64,000 nucleotides of DNA, from positions 280,403,679 to 280,467,678 of the forward strand of contig NC_079147.1 of NCBI RefSeq assembly GCF_945859685.1. Reading direction: 5' to 3'. The stretch is from Eupeodes corollae (taxonomy: Eukaryota > Arthropoda > Insecta > Diptera > Syrphidae). Every line of letters begins with the position of its first letter. Within the stretch, counting starts at the first letter, position 1. Below, piece after piece: positions 11,582 through 23,600 of the stretch. Both the position numbers and the translations under genes were made by a program. A model generated the notes under the pieces. The model worked only from the letters and a program-made list of their open reading frames with translations, had not been told where the DNA came from and ran no database searches.

Positions 11582-13112
11582 ACTTCCCATCCCGTCTGTC
11601 GATTTGTCTTGCTTAAAAGTTTGTCTATATGTACTCGTATCAATTTTTACCAAATTTCCGTACTATTTTTTATTAAAAAACGGACTGTTGGATTTTTATT
11701 GAATATCGAAAACAATATTTTATGTGAAATAAAAAAAGTTTAAAGACAATATTTTTAATTTTTGAAAAGCTATTTAAATCGTAAGTAAATTTTTACCAAG
11801 TTTTAGTATTGTTTTTTTTTTTGAGTTTTTTTTTTTGTAAAAAAAACTGTCACTTCGAATTTTTTAAAAATTTTACCAAATGTTAAAAACAATATTTTTA
11901 TAAGATGAAATTAGTTTGAAGACAATATTTAAAATTTTTGAAGAGATATTTGAGTCGAAAATCAATTTTTACCAACTTTTGTTAATTTTTTTTCGGTTTT
12001 TAATTTTTTGTAAAAAAACTGTTAATTTGATTTTTCTCAAAATTTGTCTTAATATTGAAAACAATATTTCTTATAAGAAAAAATTAGTTAGAAGCTATTA
12101 CCTCAAAGTTTTTAAAAGATATTTGAGTCGAAAATCAATTTTTACCAACTTTTGTTAATTTTTTTTTCGGTTTTTAATTTTTTGTAAAAAAAACTTTCAA
12201 TTCGATTTTTTTCAAACTTTAACTGAATGTTAACAACAAGATTTTTTAAAAGATAAAAGTAAATTAAAGCCAATATCTCAAAGTTTTGAAAAGATATTTG
12301 AGTCGAAAATCAATTTTTACCAACTTTTATACATTTTTTTTTTAGGTTTTTATTTTCTGTAAAAAAAAGTGTCAATTCGACTTTTCTCAACATTTTTCAA
12401 AATGTTGAAAACAATATTTCTTATAAAATAAAATAAGCTTGAAGCCTAAATTTCAAGTTTTTGAAAAGATATTTGAATCGATATTCAGTTTTTACGAACT
12501 TTGAGCAATGTTTTCTTTAGATTTTTATTTTTTATAAACAAAATTGTCAATTAGATTTTTCTCAAAATTTTATCAGATGTCAAAAACATTATTCTTCGTT
12601 GCACAAAATTGTTTTAGAGATGAAATCATATTTCAGTCGTAAAATTTTTGGAGGTGACAGTTTTTTTTCAGTTTTATTGATTTATAAAAAACCGTTATAT
12701 TGATTTTTTTTTTCAAAAAATATACCTGTTTGGTATCACTTTACAATATATTATATAAATTTTAATTCACGTCTCTAGCGTTTTTCGTTCGTAAGATATT
12801 TAGGGCTAACTAAAATTTTCACATTTTTTCAAACTGCTATGGTAAAAAAACCACCCACGCAATTTTCTTGAGAGCCCTTTCTGCATCTTTCTGACTTATT
12901 ATCTGTATAACAAAATTTATTTCTTCCGGTTCTTGAGCTATGGAAGACGAAAAAAACGTCACGAACGTACGAACGTTCGTACACACGCACGCACAGGCAT
13001 CTTTCTAAAAATCTTTTATTTCGACTCTATTGACCTTGAAACGTCGAGAAATGTCAAAATTTTCAATTTGACAAATCGGACCCGTTACAATAACTTCCTA
13101 TGGGAAGTTAAT
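11582..13112. repeat. Inverted-repeat-ended element with about 175-bp tandem repeats
   Basis: The core is an imperfect tandem array. A landmark resembling GAGTCGAAAATCAATTTTT recurs near 11632, 11776, 11952, 12125, 12300, 12475 and 12633, a period of roughly 145 to 177 bp and most often 173 to 175 bp. Each unit also repeats a poly-T stretch and GAAAACAATATTTCTTATA. The ends are short inverted repeats: AACTTCCCAT at about 11582 and ATGGGAAGTT at about 13103-13112. A GAACGTACGAACGTTCGTAC palindrome lies near 12963-12982. There is no coding sequence. The architecture (short terminal repeats around central tandem repeats) resembles DINE/Helitron-like or other satellite-carrying non-autonomous elements, but the class is inference. 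Confidence 0.7.
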
Positions 13113-13374
13113 AAATTAGGTTGAGCAATAGTTCGTTGAGAACTAGGGCCAACTCTCAACCATTCCTATGTGCGAGTACTGTTGCCTGGGATGGAGGAGA
13201 CCTACAGTTTTTGAGAAAGCACTTTTCATGACAAGAATTACTCTTGGAGAATTTGTCAATTCCTCACAAGAGGCAGTACCCGTAAAAAAAAATTAAGATG
13301 GTACAAGCAAGGATCGAACACAAGAACACTAGCATGACAGTCCAAAGCACTAACTATCACGTCACGGGTACTAC
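13113..13374 (-). mobile_element. SINE-1 copy 2, interrupted by the tandem-repeat element
   Basis: The same SINE as at 6447-6748, in the opposite orientation. On the minus strand it starts GTAGTACCCGTGACG at 13374, has a B-box-like TGTTCGATCC near 13318-13309, and ends with GGCCCTAGTTC (13150-13140) and the AATTTATT tail. The 5' end abuts the 15-bp direct repeat AAGGTGAAGCCATAA (13375-13389). The partner repeat lies at 11532-11546, on the far side of the tandem-repeat element. SINE plus tandem-repeat element therefore form one interval bounded by a single 15-bp duplication. Confidence 0.75.
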
Positions 13375-13389
13375 AAGGTGAAGCCATAA

Positions 13390-13712
13390 GTTGTCAAATT
13401 TAAAAGTTAACCAGAACTTTGGGAGCACAAAAAATCCAACACTGATAATTTTTTTAAGTTTCCTCAGGCAAAGAAATTCTCCATAAAATGCGGATTCAAA
13501 AATCACTCTTAGCTGCCTTATATTTAGTTTCTGTTATATTCGTTGTGGTGTTTCCAGCTTGATACAATTTAGAGGTGATTCAATTTTGAACCAAGCCAGA
13601 ATAAGAGCACTTAAAATAACCTTGAATGAGCCTCCAATAAAATTTCAGCTTTTCGACTTCAGTTTAATTTTAAGTACTTCAGAAACCAATTTGGAGTTCA
13701 GTGTACCACTTA
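13390..13712. other. Short spacer, nothing recognised
   Basis: About 320 bp between SINE-1 copy 2 and LINE-B copy 2. No open frame, repeat or RNA gene was identified. Confidence 0.4.
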
Positions 13713-13713
13713 C

Positions 13714-15725
13714 TTAGGTCCTCAGACCTGTTAAGTCCGTTGGGAACCTCTTAAGGGGTATAGGGCCTCTACTACCCCTACGCGCCATCGTGTAAGGTTT
13801 CCGGAGATGTGTTTCAGCTCCTCCCAACTCTTGCCTAGTGATGCTGATTCCGCCTCGACTGTGTTGCGCCATGTGCTTCTCGGTCGTCCAGCTCTTCTTC
13901 CTTCTTGTGTGAGCGGATTCCACTGCATTGCTTGGCCTGCAATGCAGTCATTGCCTTTTTGAAGCGTATGTCCAATCCATTCCCGCTTATGCCTTCGTAT
14001 TATAGAGTCTATAGGTTCCTTGCCTGTCCCTCTTTTAAGGACCTCATTTTATGCAGGTTTGCTGCTTTCTTGTAATGGCTGAAGTAACCTTCTTAGTGCT
14101 GCACCCATAAAGAAACACAGATTCGACATTTGTGCTAAACAGTTGTAGCTTTGTTCTTAAGCTGAGAGTTATTCCTTCAAATTTTTGACAGCATACTGAA
14201 TGCCGCTTTTGCTTTCCAAGGTATTGAAAGCTCTCTACTTTTTCCACCGGTTGGTTGTGAGGAAATATTTATTTAAGAGGATGGTCGGGTTCCGAGGCTG
14301 ATAATTTTTGTTTTGCCGGAATTAATTTTCAGCCCACAACTTCTGCTTCTCTCTCCACACTTGTTGTCATTTGATGGAGATCCATGACCCTATGAGAGAG
14401 TAAGCATCGTCCGCGTAATGCAAGTGCTTTTAATAGGATTTCAAAGTCCGTTGGATCCCTACGTTACCTGAAAAAACTGCGCCGTACATCGCTTATCACC
14501 AACAAAAACAATATTGGCGAAAGAATACAGCCCTATCTGACTCTGCTTCGGATTCCAAAATCATCTGACAACCTACCATCGAGCAGAACGTGACACTTGG
14601 ATCCATCATATATGTTGCTTTAATAATAGCAATTAGCTTTTCTGGGTAGCCTCTCCTCCGTAAAGCTAACCAGATATACTATCTGTTGACGCTATCAAAG
14701 GCCTTCTCAAAGTCGATGAACAGCAATTATAGTGGTGATCCATATTCAACGCACTGTTCAACAATGATTCGCAGGGTGTTGATATGATCAATACAGGAGG
14801 ATTCAGCGCAGAATCCTGCTTGTTCGGTATCGAGTGTGGTCCCAAGGTTTTCTCTGATGCGTTCCAGTATGACTTTTGCTACTATTTTGGCAACGGCAAG
14901 TAAAACGCAAATTCCTCTCCAGTTTTCGCACTTTGTTAGATCTCCTTTTTTTTAGCTTGACGATAATTCCCAGACTTCTTTTATGAGCGGATGAAGCAGT
15001 TTGCTTGATATCGTTGACGCTACTTGTCTCTGCGGAAATTCCACCAAGTTCTATCGCTTTGTTGGTCTTAAGTGCTTTAATTGCAGCAACAATTTCATCT
15101 TTACTAGGAGGTGCGTTGCGGATTCGGGGATTAGTTTCTGCAGGCGCTTCAGAAGGCATCGGCTGCACGTTGTTTGCAAACAATCGGTTTAAAACCGAAG
15201 AAAATTGTTCTTTCCACCTTCTGACTTGCTCATCCACCGAACTTATCACAGTACTGTCTACTTTTTTACCAGGTGTTACTTTGAGCTGTGTGGATATGTT
15301 TGCAGCATCTTCTGCTTCTTGCGCCAACTCGTTGATGTAGTTACGTTTGTCAGGGTTCACACTGCGGTGAACCTCTACGAGGACTCCAGCTCCTTTCTTT
15401 CTTCCCCTTGTCCATCAGTTATTCGAGCCATTAACTGTTTGCGTTCTTTGATCCTTGCCCAAGATTCTTCTGAAAGTCAAGAGTTGTTGTTTCTTCTTTT
15501 CCAACCGACTATTCTGTCAACACCTGAAATGACTGAATGACAAAATTTCACAGCATGCCAATGGTGTTCGATGTCGGCATGTACTGTGCTGCTGATTGTT
15601 CTCATTTCGTGAGACAGGTGGTCCCAGAATTGTTGACTGCAAGTCCCATGTCGGCGCCTCTTCTGTTTCGGACATTTTTTTTTGGATTAAAAAGTCTTGA
15701 AAGATTTAATTTTTTCGAATAAGCT
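13714..15725 (-). mobile_element. LINE-B copy 2: non-LTR retrotransposon RT and tail, broken
   Basis: The longer copy of LINE-B on the minus strand. 15360-14803 covers the start of the RT domain (SKDEIVAAIKALKTNKAIEL, block 0). Near 14825 it reads EQAGF, near 14725-14690 LLFIDFEKAFDS, and near 14425-14400 HYADDAYSL, so the YADD catalytic pair is still readable. 14247-14044 and 13928-13731 hold the C-terminal tail (FLYGCSTKKVTSAITRK, then GRRAGRPRSTW). The blocks sit in several frames with stops, so it is a pseudo-copy. The upstream endonuclease region is not recognisable beyond about 15720. Confidence 0.8.
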
Positions 15726-16400
15726 TATTTTTTCATTATTTCTTGGGGTTAGTGGTATTTGCAGTTTGACCGTAAGCTGAGATCAATTTTGGTGTAAATA
15801 TTTAATATTGGGTTAAATTAACATAATCTCAAAAAGGTCAATTTATTTTATAGTGATATCTCAAAATCCTGACGCGATACAAGTGATTTTGAAGTGATAT
15901 TCGAACTAAGACTAGTTAAATATAATTTGATTGTCAGTTACAAAACCTTTTTGACTAGTGTTATTAATCTTAAGTAATTTCTTTGTAGAATGGTTTGTTG
16001 TAGTTTCCAAATAGTAGTCTAAAGAATTCTTCCGAAAGATTCACCAACCCATGCAACCTTAATTGAATTGGCACCCCATGTACGTGTTTTATCTTTTGTA
16101 TAGATCTGTCAATTGAGCGGCATTAAAATTTCTAACCCCTAAGCTAAGTGATTCAATAGTCGGTAATTGGACTCTTTTTAATTATTTTGTCATAAAAAAA
16201 CTAGAGGGTGTTTTTTTTGTTTGCAGCAAGAGAAGATTTGATGGTTGTTGTGTATGGTTTTAGAATTTAGAATGGTGTTGACATTGAGCGCATTCAAAAT
16301 TCAACTAGCTTTGTAAATGCAAAATTGCACTACAAAACTAGTCAATCCGGAACTGTCATATTAATGACAAATACAAATTTATTAAATAATAAGCATTTGT
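15726..16400. other. AT-rich spacer with a weak repeat
   Basis: No gene is recognisable. The segment near 16290-16345 (AACTAGCTTTGTAAATGC) faintly resembles DNA at 24060-24095, so the repeat described next may begin here. Nothing else was identified. Confidence 0.35.
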
Positions 16401-16419
16401 GCTTTCAGAACTAAAGTAG

Positions 16420-17285
16420 TTTTTTTTTCTTTTTAAATTCAATAAAACCAAATAAAAGATATAATATGATTGATTTATATTTGTATTTAAATACCGAAAG
16501 ATTCATTTCATTTTGAATTCTTGTGTCCTTACCGAGCAGCTGATTGTGAAACGTCAAAACCAGTGTACACTAAAGCAGTATTCACATGAGCTCGACCAAC
16601 GAACGACGAATGAATTACAAAATATGAGTTTATATACGTTTGATGACATATTTCCACACAAATTCTCAACAAAACAATAGCAATATAGTTTATTTATGAT
16701 TTATGATGCATACTTTTACTTTTCAATATCATACGAACTGTCAAACTTTATTCACGTTTCAAATGATCCACACTCGCAACGAATAAAATAATCGCGCGTA
16801 CGTAACCTAAAAAATCATTCTTGTTTTGGTTTCGGTGGTGAATGGTGTTCGGCTGTTTCCTTTGATATCCTAAAATATGGATATTTTTCCAGCAATCTTA
16901 TTAAAAAAACATATTCTCCTTCAGTTTTTGCACATAAAATCTTTTTCTTGTTTTGTTTATTAACAAGGACACCAATAATTTTTTTTTAAACAAATATAGC
17001 TACGACCGCATTTTTTCAATCGTTTGTTTTTTAAACAAAACACAATTATGATATACACAACAAAAAACAATTGTCAGAGTCAAACTTCAATGCGACGAAT
17101 TAAAAACTCTCATGTGAAAGAAATGTCAAAATCGACGAATATTCGATCATTCGTTGGTCGTGCTCATGTGAATAGTGCTTAACTTTGTAGCCGAAATTTG
17201 TACACTACGTCAGAGGGGAAATTTGAACTACTTTTGAAGTTGTGTTAAGCCAATCAGAATCCCCTGACTGCGTAGCCACTAGCAT
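16420..17285 (+). repeat. Dispersed repeat R1, copy with MITE insertion
   Basis: The blocks 16420-16573 and 17180-17285 together match 23815-24080 in the same order and orientation (shared landmarks: TGTGTCCTTACCGAGCAGC, GTGAAACGTCAAAACCAGTG, GGGGAAATTT, CCAATCAGAATCCC). In this copy the match is split by a 606-bp element. The repeat is non-coding in both copies. A 61-codon minus frame over 17390-17205 is not supported by any motif. Confidence 0.75.
16574..17179. mobile_element. 606-bp MITE with TAA target duplication
   Basis: The termini are long imperfect inverted repeats. The left end begins AGCAGTATTCACATGAGC and continues TCGACCAACGAACG. The right end, reverse-complemented, begins AGCACTATTCACATGAGC and continues ACGACCAACGAATG. 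It is bounded by TAA at 16571-16573 and 17180-17182. The paralogous repeat at about 23960 has a single TAA and no insert, so the boundaries are exact. A 3-bp TWA duplication fits the PIF/Harbinger superfamily. There is no coding capacity. Internal blocks recur, inverted, at 31050-31250. Confidence 0.82.
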
Positions 17286-17289
17286 AGTA

Positions 17290-17812
17290 AATGCCCCCAT
17301 TGGCTGCGTTGAATACAGATTTGGATAGCCATTCTGGATTTGTAGAAACCTTATTGACCGAGTTGAATACTTGTTTGAGATGTATGTCAAAAAATAAAAA
17401 TGACTTTCAGCTGTTCACAAGAAGCAGACAAACATAGATTTCGAAGTCTAAATTATTGTTAAACAAAATGTTCAATGGATCATTTTAAAAATACACGGGA
17501 TTTTCCCCAAAAACAATACAAGTTTTAAATCAATTTTTGGGTTTCTTCAAATTCATTCTTGGATACTTTTGGAATCCTTTTTGAGACTGTTTTGGACCAT
17601 ATGTTCTTTGACGCGTAAAACACTTAAAAAAGGTATCCGGATATCTTATCTCACTGAGATTGATAGCAGCTAGACGACAGAGATGACTTGAAGGTAAAGC
17701 AAGTTTCTAACATCTGATTGGTAAGCAGCCAAACAATTTAGTTTAAAGTTTTGTGTTAAATGGTTGTCATTGTCATATTGGAAGGATTTTCTTTACAATA
17801 CAAAACAACAAA
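17290..17812. other. Spacer, nothing recognised
   Basis: No open frame with a motif, no repeat and no RNA gene was seen in this roughly 520-bp stretch. Confidence 0.35.
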
Positions 17813-18360
17813 GGGCAGGTTCAGGCAACACAAGGGACTTCATTTACAGTCAACTTCATTCTTTGAACGTAAATTTTGACCAAAGCAACTAGTTAGTTTA
17901 ACAAGTGTCATAAATTTCAAATTCAGAACTTTACTTCGCAAACATTTACTTTAAAATAATAGTACAAAAAATACCAAACAAATTATTGTCTAAAAAAACT
18001 CCTCATACAAGATACACGTCCATCACGATTTTTATTTTCGATTGTAAGTAAATATTTCTTATTTCTTTTCCAAATTGTCAAGTGAACCCTTAACACAAAA
18101 CATTAAATGAAGCTGTGCAGAAAATAAATAAATCATTTAATAATAAAGTTCAGCTTTCAGTTGAATAAAAAAACATGATCAACTGTCATTTTGCTTGAAA
18201 TAGGCTTGACTTAATAGTTAGTGAGATTTTTCTTGACTAACTTTCCAGTCAGCTTTCCATTAAAGTAGCCTTAATTGGAAGGTAATTTTTTGGCAGCTGG
18301 CCAATCAGATACTAGAAACCCGCCTAACTTTCAAGTCCCTTATTTCGTCTGAACCTGCCC
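17813..18360. mobile_element. 548-bp inverted-repeat MITE
   Basis: The left end starts GGGCAGGTTCAGGCAAC and soon has AAGGGACTT. The right end, reverse-complemented, starts GGGCAGGTTCAGACGAA and then has AAGGGACTT, so about 30 bp of imperfect terminal inverted repeat is present. The interior is AT-rich and non-coding. Superfamily and target duplication are not clear. Confidence 0.65.
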
Positions 18361-18479
18361 AATGTTGTTGGTACTTTCTTCAAGTAAAATATGACATCTG
18401 AAATATTACCAGCTGCCTTAGTCTTATTTAGCGTTCATGTAATGCAGTTGACTGCAAATAAGTTTCCCTCCAATTTAAC

Positions 18480-18910
18480 GGCCCGGAAGAAAAGAGCTGC
18501 GGTTACGTTAAATGGCAAGCGCTGTCGAGCCATGGTTAGGTTAGGTTAGGTTATAGTGACTGTCCAAGATGGAAACGGACACACTTAGGCCAGTTTAATG
18601 GCCCATTGTGATACCACATGAATCTTGAAGCTTCTTCATAAGCTCAATGGAACCAGCTTGAGTCCCTTACGAAACGTGAGAGGCTGATTATACCGATATA
18701 ATTTAGATCGTTAAAGAAGAATTCTCCTAATTAATTCTTGCGTTTCTTCCTCTTCCTCGTCCAAACAGCTTCTGCAAAAGTCATTTGAAAATACGCCTAG
18801 TCTCGTGGCGTGCTTTCCTATTAGACAGTGTCTGGTTATGACTCCTATTATCAAACTTTTATGCGATCTGCTTAGAGAAAGCAAGCAGCTTGAACGTTTT
18901 AAATCCATGT
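18480..18910 (-). mobile_element. LINE-E: 3' terminal fragment with RNase-H-region tail
   Basis: The minus frame 18908-18711 reads RSHKSLIIGVITRHCLIGKH, then RLGVFSNDFCRSCLDEEEEE. This is the well-known C-terminal tail after the RNase H domain of Jockey/R1/LOA-type insect LINEs (a conserved G.ITRH.L..H stretch followed by a Cys cluster). Downstream on the same strand comes non-coding 3' sequence, with three GGTTA-type repeats near 18535-18556. The copy is severely 5'-truncated, and nothing of RT remains. Confidence 0.7.
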
Positions 18911-20640
18911 CGAGCCATGCTGACTACATTTTTGTTTCCAAAAATTAACAGCTGAACATCGATGACATTTGTGTTGAAAAAGTGGTCTGTTCTTTTTCAA
19001 AAACTGTTAGGTATCTCAAAATGTTATGTCAAAAAATAAAAATGTTCAAGTGTTAGAATTTCATACTTATACAAATTATTTAAGAAAAACAATTTTTAGA
19101 AATTGTTGATCTGTCAAATATCAATATCAAAAACATTTGTATAACTCCTCAAAATAAATAAAAAAAGAAAAACTGAATCTGCTTTTAGAATACTTGCAAA
19201 TTTTAATAACAATTGACGAGTAATAATATATCATGTCCTGAATCAAATATTTATTTGTTTTTAACAAAAGTCAATTAAAAGAATTACTGGTTTGTAAACA
19301 AATCAATTCATTTAAGCTGAGTTGTAGACTGTTACAGATCGTTACTTTTTGAGTTCAGGAACCTTTTGATGGCGTCAAAATGTCATGTGTCGGAACGACA
19401 ATATTTAACGATTGTTAACAATATTTAATAATAAATCCAAACAAAAGAACAGACCTAAGACCTCGCTACTTATTTTAACAACGTGCAACTTAAAGCATCT
19501 CGATTATATTTTACTGTGCAATTTAAAGTCAATTCTTGAAGCATTCGAAGATAATGTTTAATCCAATTTTGAAATCATCGAAAAGGCTAAGTCGTAGCAG
19601 ACATATACAGGAAATAAAAATTAATTTTGTAAATACCGAAAAATAACCTACGAGATCATAATAATTAAAATTCTCAAGCTCTTACAAAAACACCCGATAT
19701 TTTAAGAATTTGTTTTCAATGAAAATTTTAAATTAATTTATTAACTAAATCTAAGTTGTAAAAGAACAATGGTTTGATTTTTTAAGTTTCATAAAATCCA
19801 TACTTAATATCATAAAATGATATATGTAATTAATTAATTCCATGATTATTCTCATAACAGGAAAAGTTATAAACATATATGTGCATCCATGTGAATAAAT
19901 TCTCAAGATAATAACAGTCGTTACAGGAATTGTTTTTTTGTTTTCTAAATTTATTCTACTACCTAACGAGCTTTTCTGTTTAGCGATCCAAAAAGAAAGA
20001 AAACAACTTAGTAATTTGAAGTGAATAATAATGATCAATAATTACATTGCATAATAATATAGCATTAGCATTTATTTTTCTATGTGAAAATATCAAATGT
20101 GCTTTGGACAATGGAGCTAAGCTCTCATAAAACAAACAAAAACAAACTTTTAACAACAATAAGCTACTTTTAGTCTTTCAAAACTGCGGATCATTTAAAA
20201 ACGAGTTCATAGATACATGTTTTGTTTTCAATTCGGACTTGATTTCCGCTCAATTTTTCTGGACTTGTTTGTTTAAATTAAACATTAGGTTTTTTTAGTA
20301 AGTAGTGCTTTTGTTATGTTAAAACAATCTGGGACGGATTAAGTTTTTTGCTTTTTTTAAACATCAAGATGATTTTGGTTTTAAAACACATGTTTGCTTA
20401 CTTTTGTTTTCATGTAAGTTGGAGAAGGCTTTTGATATGTCACTTGCGAATTCTCAATATTTTCTATGCCTGAATGCAGACGACTTATTCATTATACTTC
20501 ATTTATAGGGTTAAACATACAGATAGCTCTTGGCCCGATAAAGTAAACTTAAAATACTTATTTCATGATATTTCTTTTTTATTATAAAGTTTGAACGTTG
20601 ACATTATTTGTAAAACAGTACATCATTTCAATGACCTTAC
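18911..20640. other. AT-rich spacer, nothing recognised
   Basis: About 1.7 kb with no motif-bearing frame. A 95-codon minus frame (20038-19751) has low-complexity, hydrophobic content and no family signature. No RNA gene or terminal repeats were found. Confidence 0.4.
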
Positions 20641-23600
20641 TAACTTAAGGTGGCGCTACAGCCCTGTGTGAACTAGGGCCTCACCCAACACACGTCTCCA
20701 TCTAGCTCGGTCTCTAGCTAGATGTCTCCAGTTTCGCGCTTTAAGTTGGGTGATGTCACTTTCCAATTGTGCGCGCCACCTGATCCGCGGTCTTCCTCTA
20801 CTGCGCTGTCCTGTGGATGCGGATTTGAAGACTTTCCGGGCCGGAGCATTGTTTTCCATGTGCTCTACGTGACCCAGCCATCTTAGTCGTTGGAATTTTA
20901 CCCTTCTGGGTAAGTCTACGTCGCTGTACAGCCCGTACAGCTCGTCGTTCCATTTTCTCCTCCACTCCCCTTCGATGCATACGGGACTGTAGATCACACG
21001 AAGAACTTTTCTTTCGAAGCGACCCAAGGTGCTTTTATCCGCTTTTGTCATAGTCCATGCTTCTGCACCGTATAGCAGGACGGGGATGATAAGGATCTTC
21101 TATAGCGACACTTTGGTCCCTCGAGGACCACCACTCAATTGCTTTCTTAGTCCAAAGAAACAGCGGTTAGCAAGAGTTATTCTGCGTTTGATCTCAGCGC
21201 TGGTGTTGTTTTCTGCGTTTACAGCGGAGCCTAGGTAGACGAAGTTCTTGACTACCTCAAAGTTACGTCTGTCGATTGTGACGTTTTGACCAAAACGTCG
21301 GTGTTGTTTGTCCTTTCTAGACGACAGCATGAACTTTGTTTTGCCCTCATTAACCGTTAAACCCATTTTTGCCGCCTCTGCCTCAATACTCACAAAAGCC
21401 CCATTGAAATCACGCTGAGTTCTTCCGATTATGTCGATATCATCAGCATATGCCAGTAATTGGACAGACTTTTGAAAGATAGTGCCTCTAGTGTTGACGT
21501 GTGAGCTCTGCACTATTTTTTCAAGCACGATGTTAAAAAAATCACATGACAGCGCATCACCTTGTCTAAAAACTTTGTTGGCATCGCAAGGTTCTGTTAA
21601 GTTGTTTCCAACCTTTATGGAGCAGCGTGAATTCTCCATGGTCATCCTGCGCAAAAGTACGAGTTTGGCAGGGATGCCAAAACTGGACATGGCTCTATAC
21701 AGCTCGTCCATGTATATGCTGTCATATGCGGCCTTGAAATCGATGAAAAGATGGTGGGTGTCGATTTGGTATTCTTGATTTTTTTCCAGGATCTGCCGTA
21801 ATGTGAATATTTGATCGAATGTGGACTTTCCTGATTAAAACCACACTGATAGGGACCTATCAGGTTATTGACGATGGGCTTTAGACGCTCACATATTACG
21901 GCAGAGAAGATTTTATTGGGGATGTTAAGTAGACTTATTCCTCTATAGTTGGTGCAGTTTAGAGGGTCTCCTTTTTTCAGGATCGGGCAAACAATACTGA
22001 GGTTCCATTCATCGGGCATGCTTTCTTCCGACCATATCTTACAGATAAGTTGGTGCATGCTCCTAACCAACTTATCTCCAGCTGCTTTAAAGAGCTCGGC
22101 ATTCAAGCCATCCGCTCCAGCGGCTTTATTAGACTTCAGCTTAGATATGGCAATCTTTACTTCGTCTAAGTCGGGAGGACGGGATTGTTGGCTATCGTCG
22201 TCTATGTTGAATGGATCATCCTGTCTGACAGCGGACGTCCCCGTTATGCAGTCTGTAGAAGTGGTCCTTTCATATCCTCATTGACTGTGGTTTCGCTTTG
22301 ATGTTTTCACTTTCGTCTTTGCAGCCTTCGGTTCTAGGTTTATGTACCTGTGAATTTCGTTTCACCTGTTCATAAAACTTTCGAACCTCATTCCTGCTCT
22401 TATACCTCTCAACATCTTCGACCGCACGCTTCTCATGCCCTCTCTTTTTCCTTCTGAGAATTCGGCGTTCCTCTCGCCTCTTCTGCTCATAGAGCTCACG
22501 AGCAGCTCTCGTCCTTTTATGCAGCGCCGCTTTGCGTGCCTGTTGTTTGGCTGCATTTGCCTGCCGACATTCCTCATCAAACCAGGGGTTCCTTGTTGGT
22601 GGCTGTTTGAAACCCAGCACATCAGAGGCGGCTTCTCTGATTGCATCTTGGCACTGTTGCCACTGGTTTTCGATACATTGTGTTGGCGGCAGAGAACTTC
22701 GAGAGAGGTTACTTGTAACTTGGTAGAAAAAGGATTTGGCGATCTCTGGCGATTGTAGCCGTTCGACGTTGTATCTTCTCCCAGCACCTCCCTGTTTTGC
22801 CTTGGGTCTGGAAATCCGAAGTACTACCTTGGCTACAGCAAAGTAGTGGTCCGAGTCGATGTTAGCTCCTCGGAAAGTTCGTACATCCATAATGCTGGAA
22901 GCGTGTCTGGCGTCGATCGCAATATGGTCAATCTGGTTGACGGTAGATTGATCTGGAGAAGTCCAAGTTCCTTTGTGGATGTTGAGGTGTGGAAAACGCG
23001 TACTGGCTACCATGACGTTTCGCCCCGCAGCAAAATCTATGAGCCTAAATCCATTGTCGGAAGTGTTGTCGTGCAGGCTGTTCTTTCCGATTATTCCACC
23101 AAAGATGTCTTCCCTTCCTAGCTTGGCATTAAAATCGCCCAGGACTATTTTAATATCGTAGCTAGGGCACTGCTCATATGTTTTGTCTAAGAGCTCGAAG
23201 AATATATCTTTGGTGTTGTCGTCTTTCTCTTCTGTGGGGGCGTGCGCGCATATCAGGCTAATGTAGCCGAATTTAGCCTTGATGCGTATGGTCATGAGGC
23301 GCTCATTAATGCACCTATAGCTCAAGACTTCTTGCCTAAGTCTGGCTCCAATGACGAAGCCGCATCCAAATAAGCGCTATTGGTTTTCGTGGTAGCAGTC
23401 ACCGTAGTAAATATCGCAGTTTTTGATTCGCGGATAAAACGGCTCCTTACAGGCCTGGGCTACGAATAAGTCGAAGAAGCCCTATAAGGTGTTCACTAAG
23501 TAGTTCAACCTTACTGGAACTGTAGACGCCACCGTTGATTCCGTCTCGGGAATTCCTCTGCTGCCATCTGGATAAGGAGAGGTGCCTTAGTGGAAACACC

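Noticed and set aside
11580..13120. CRISPR-like array
   Set aside because: Units are about 175 bp and repeat along their whole length without unique spacers, in a eukaryotic context. It is a tandem repeat.
22362..23161. Several plus- and minus-strand frames of 60 to 140 codons
   Set aside because: They are shadow frames of the LINE-D endonuclease and of the following RT linker.
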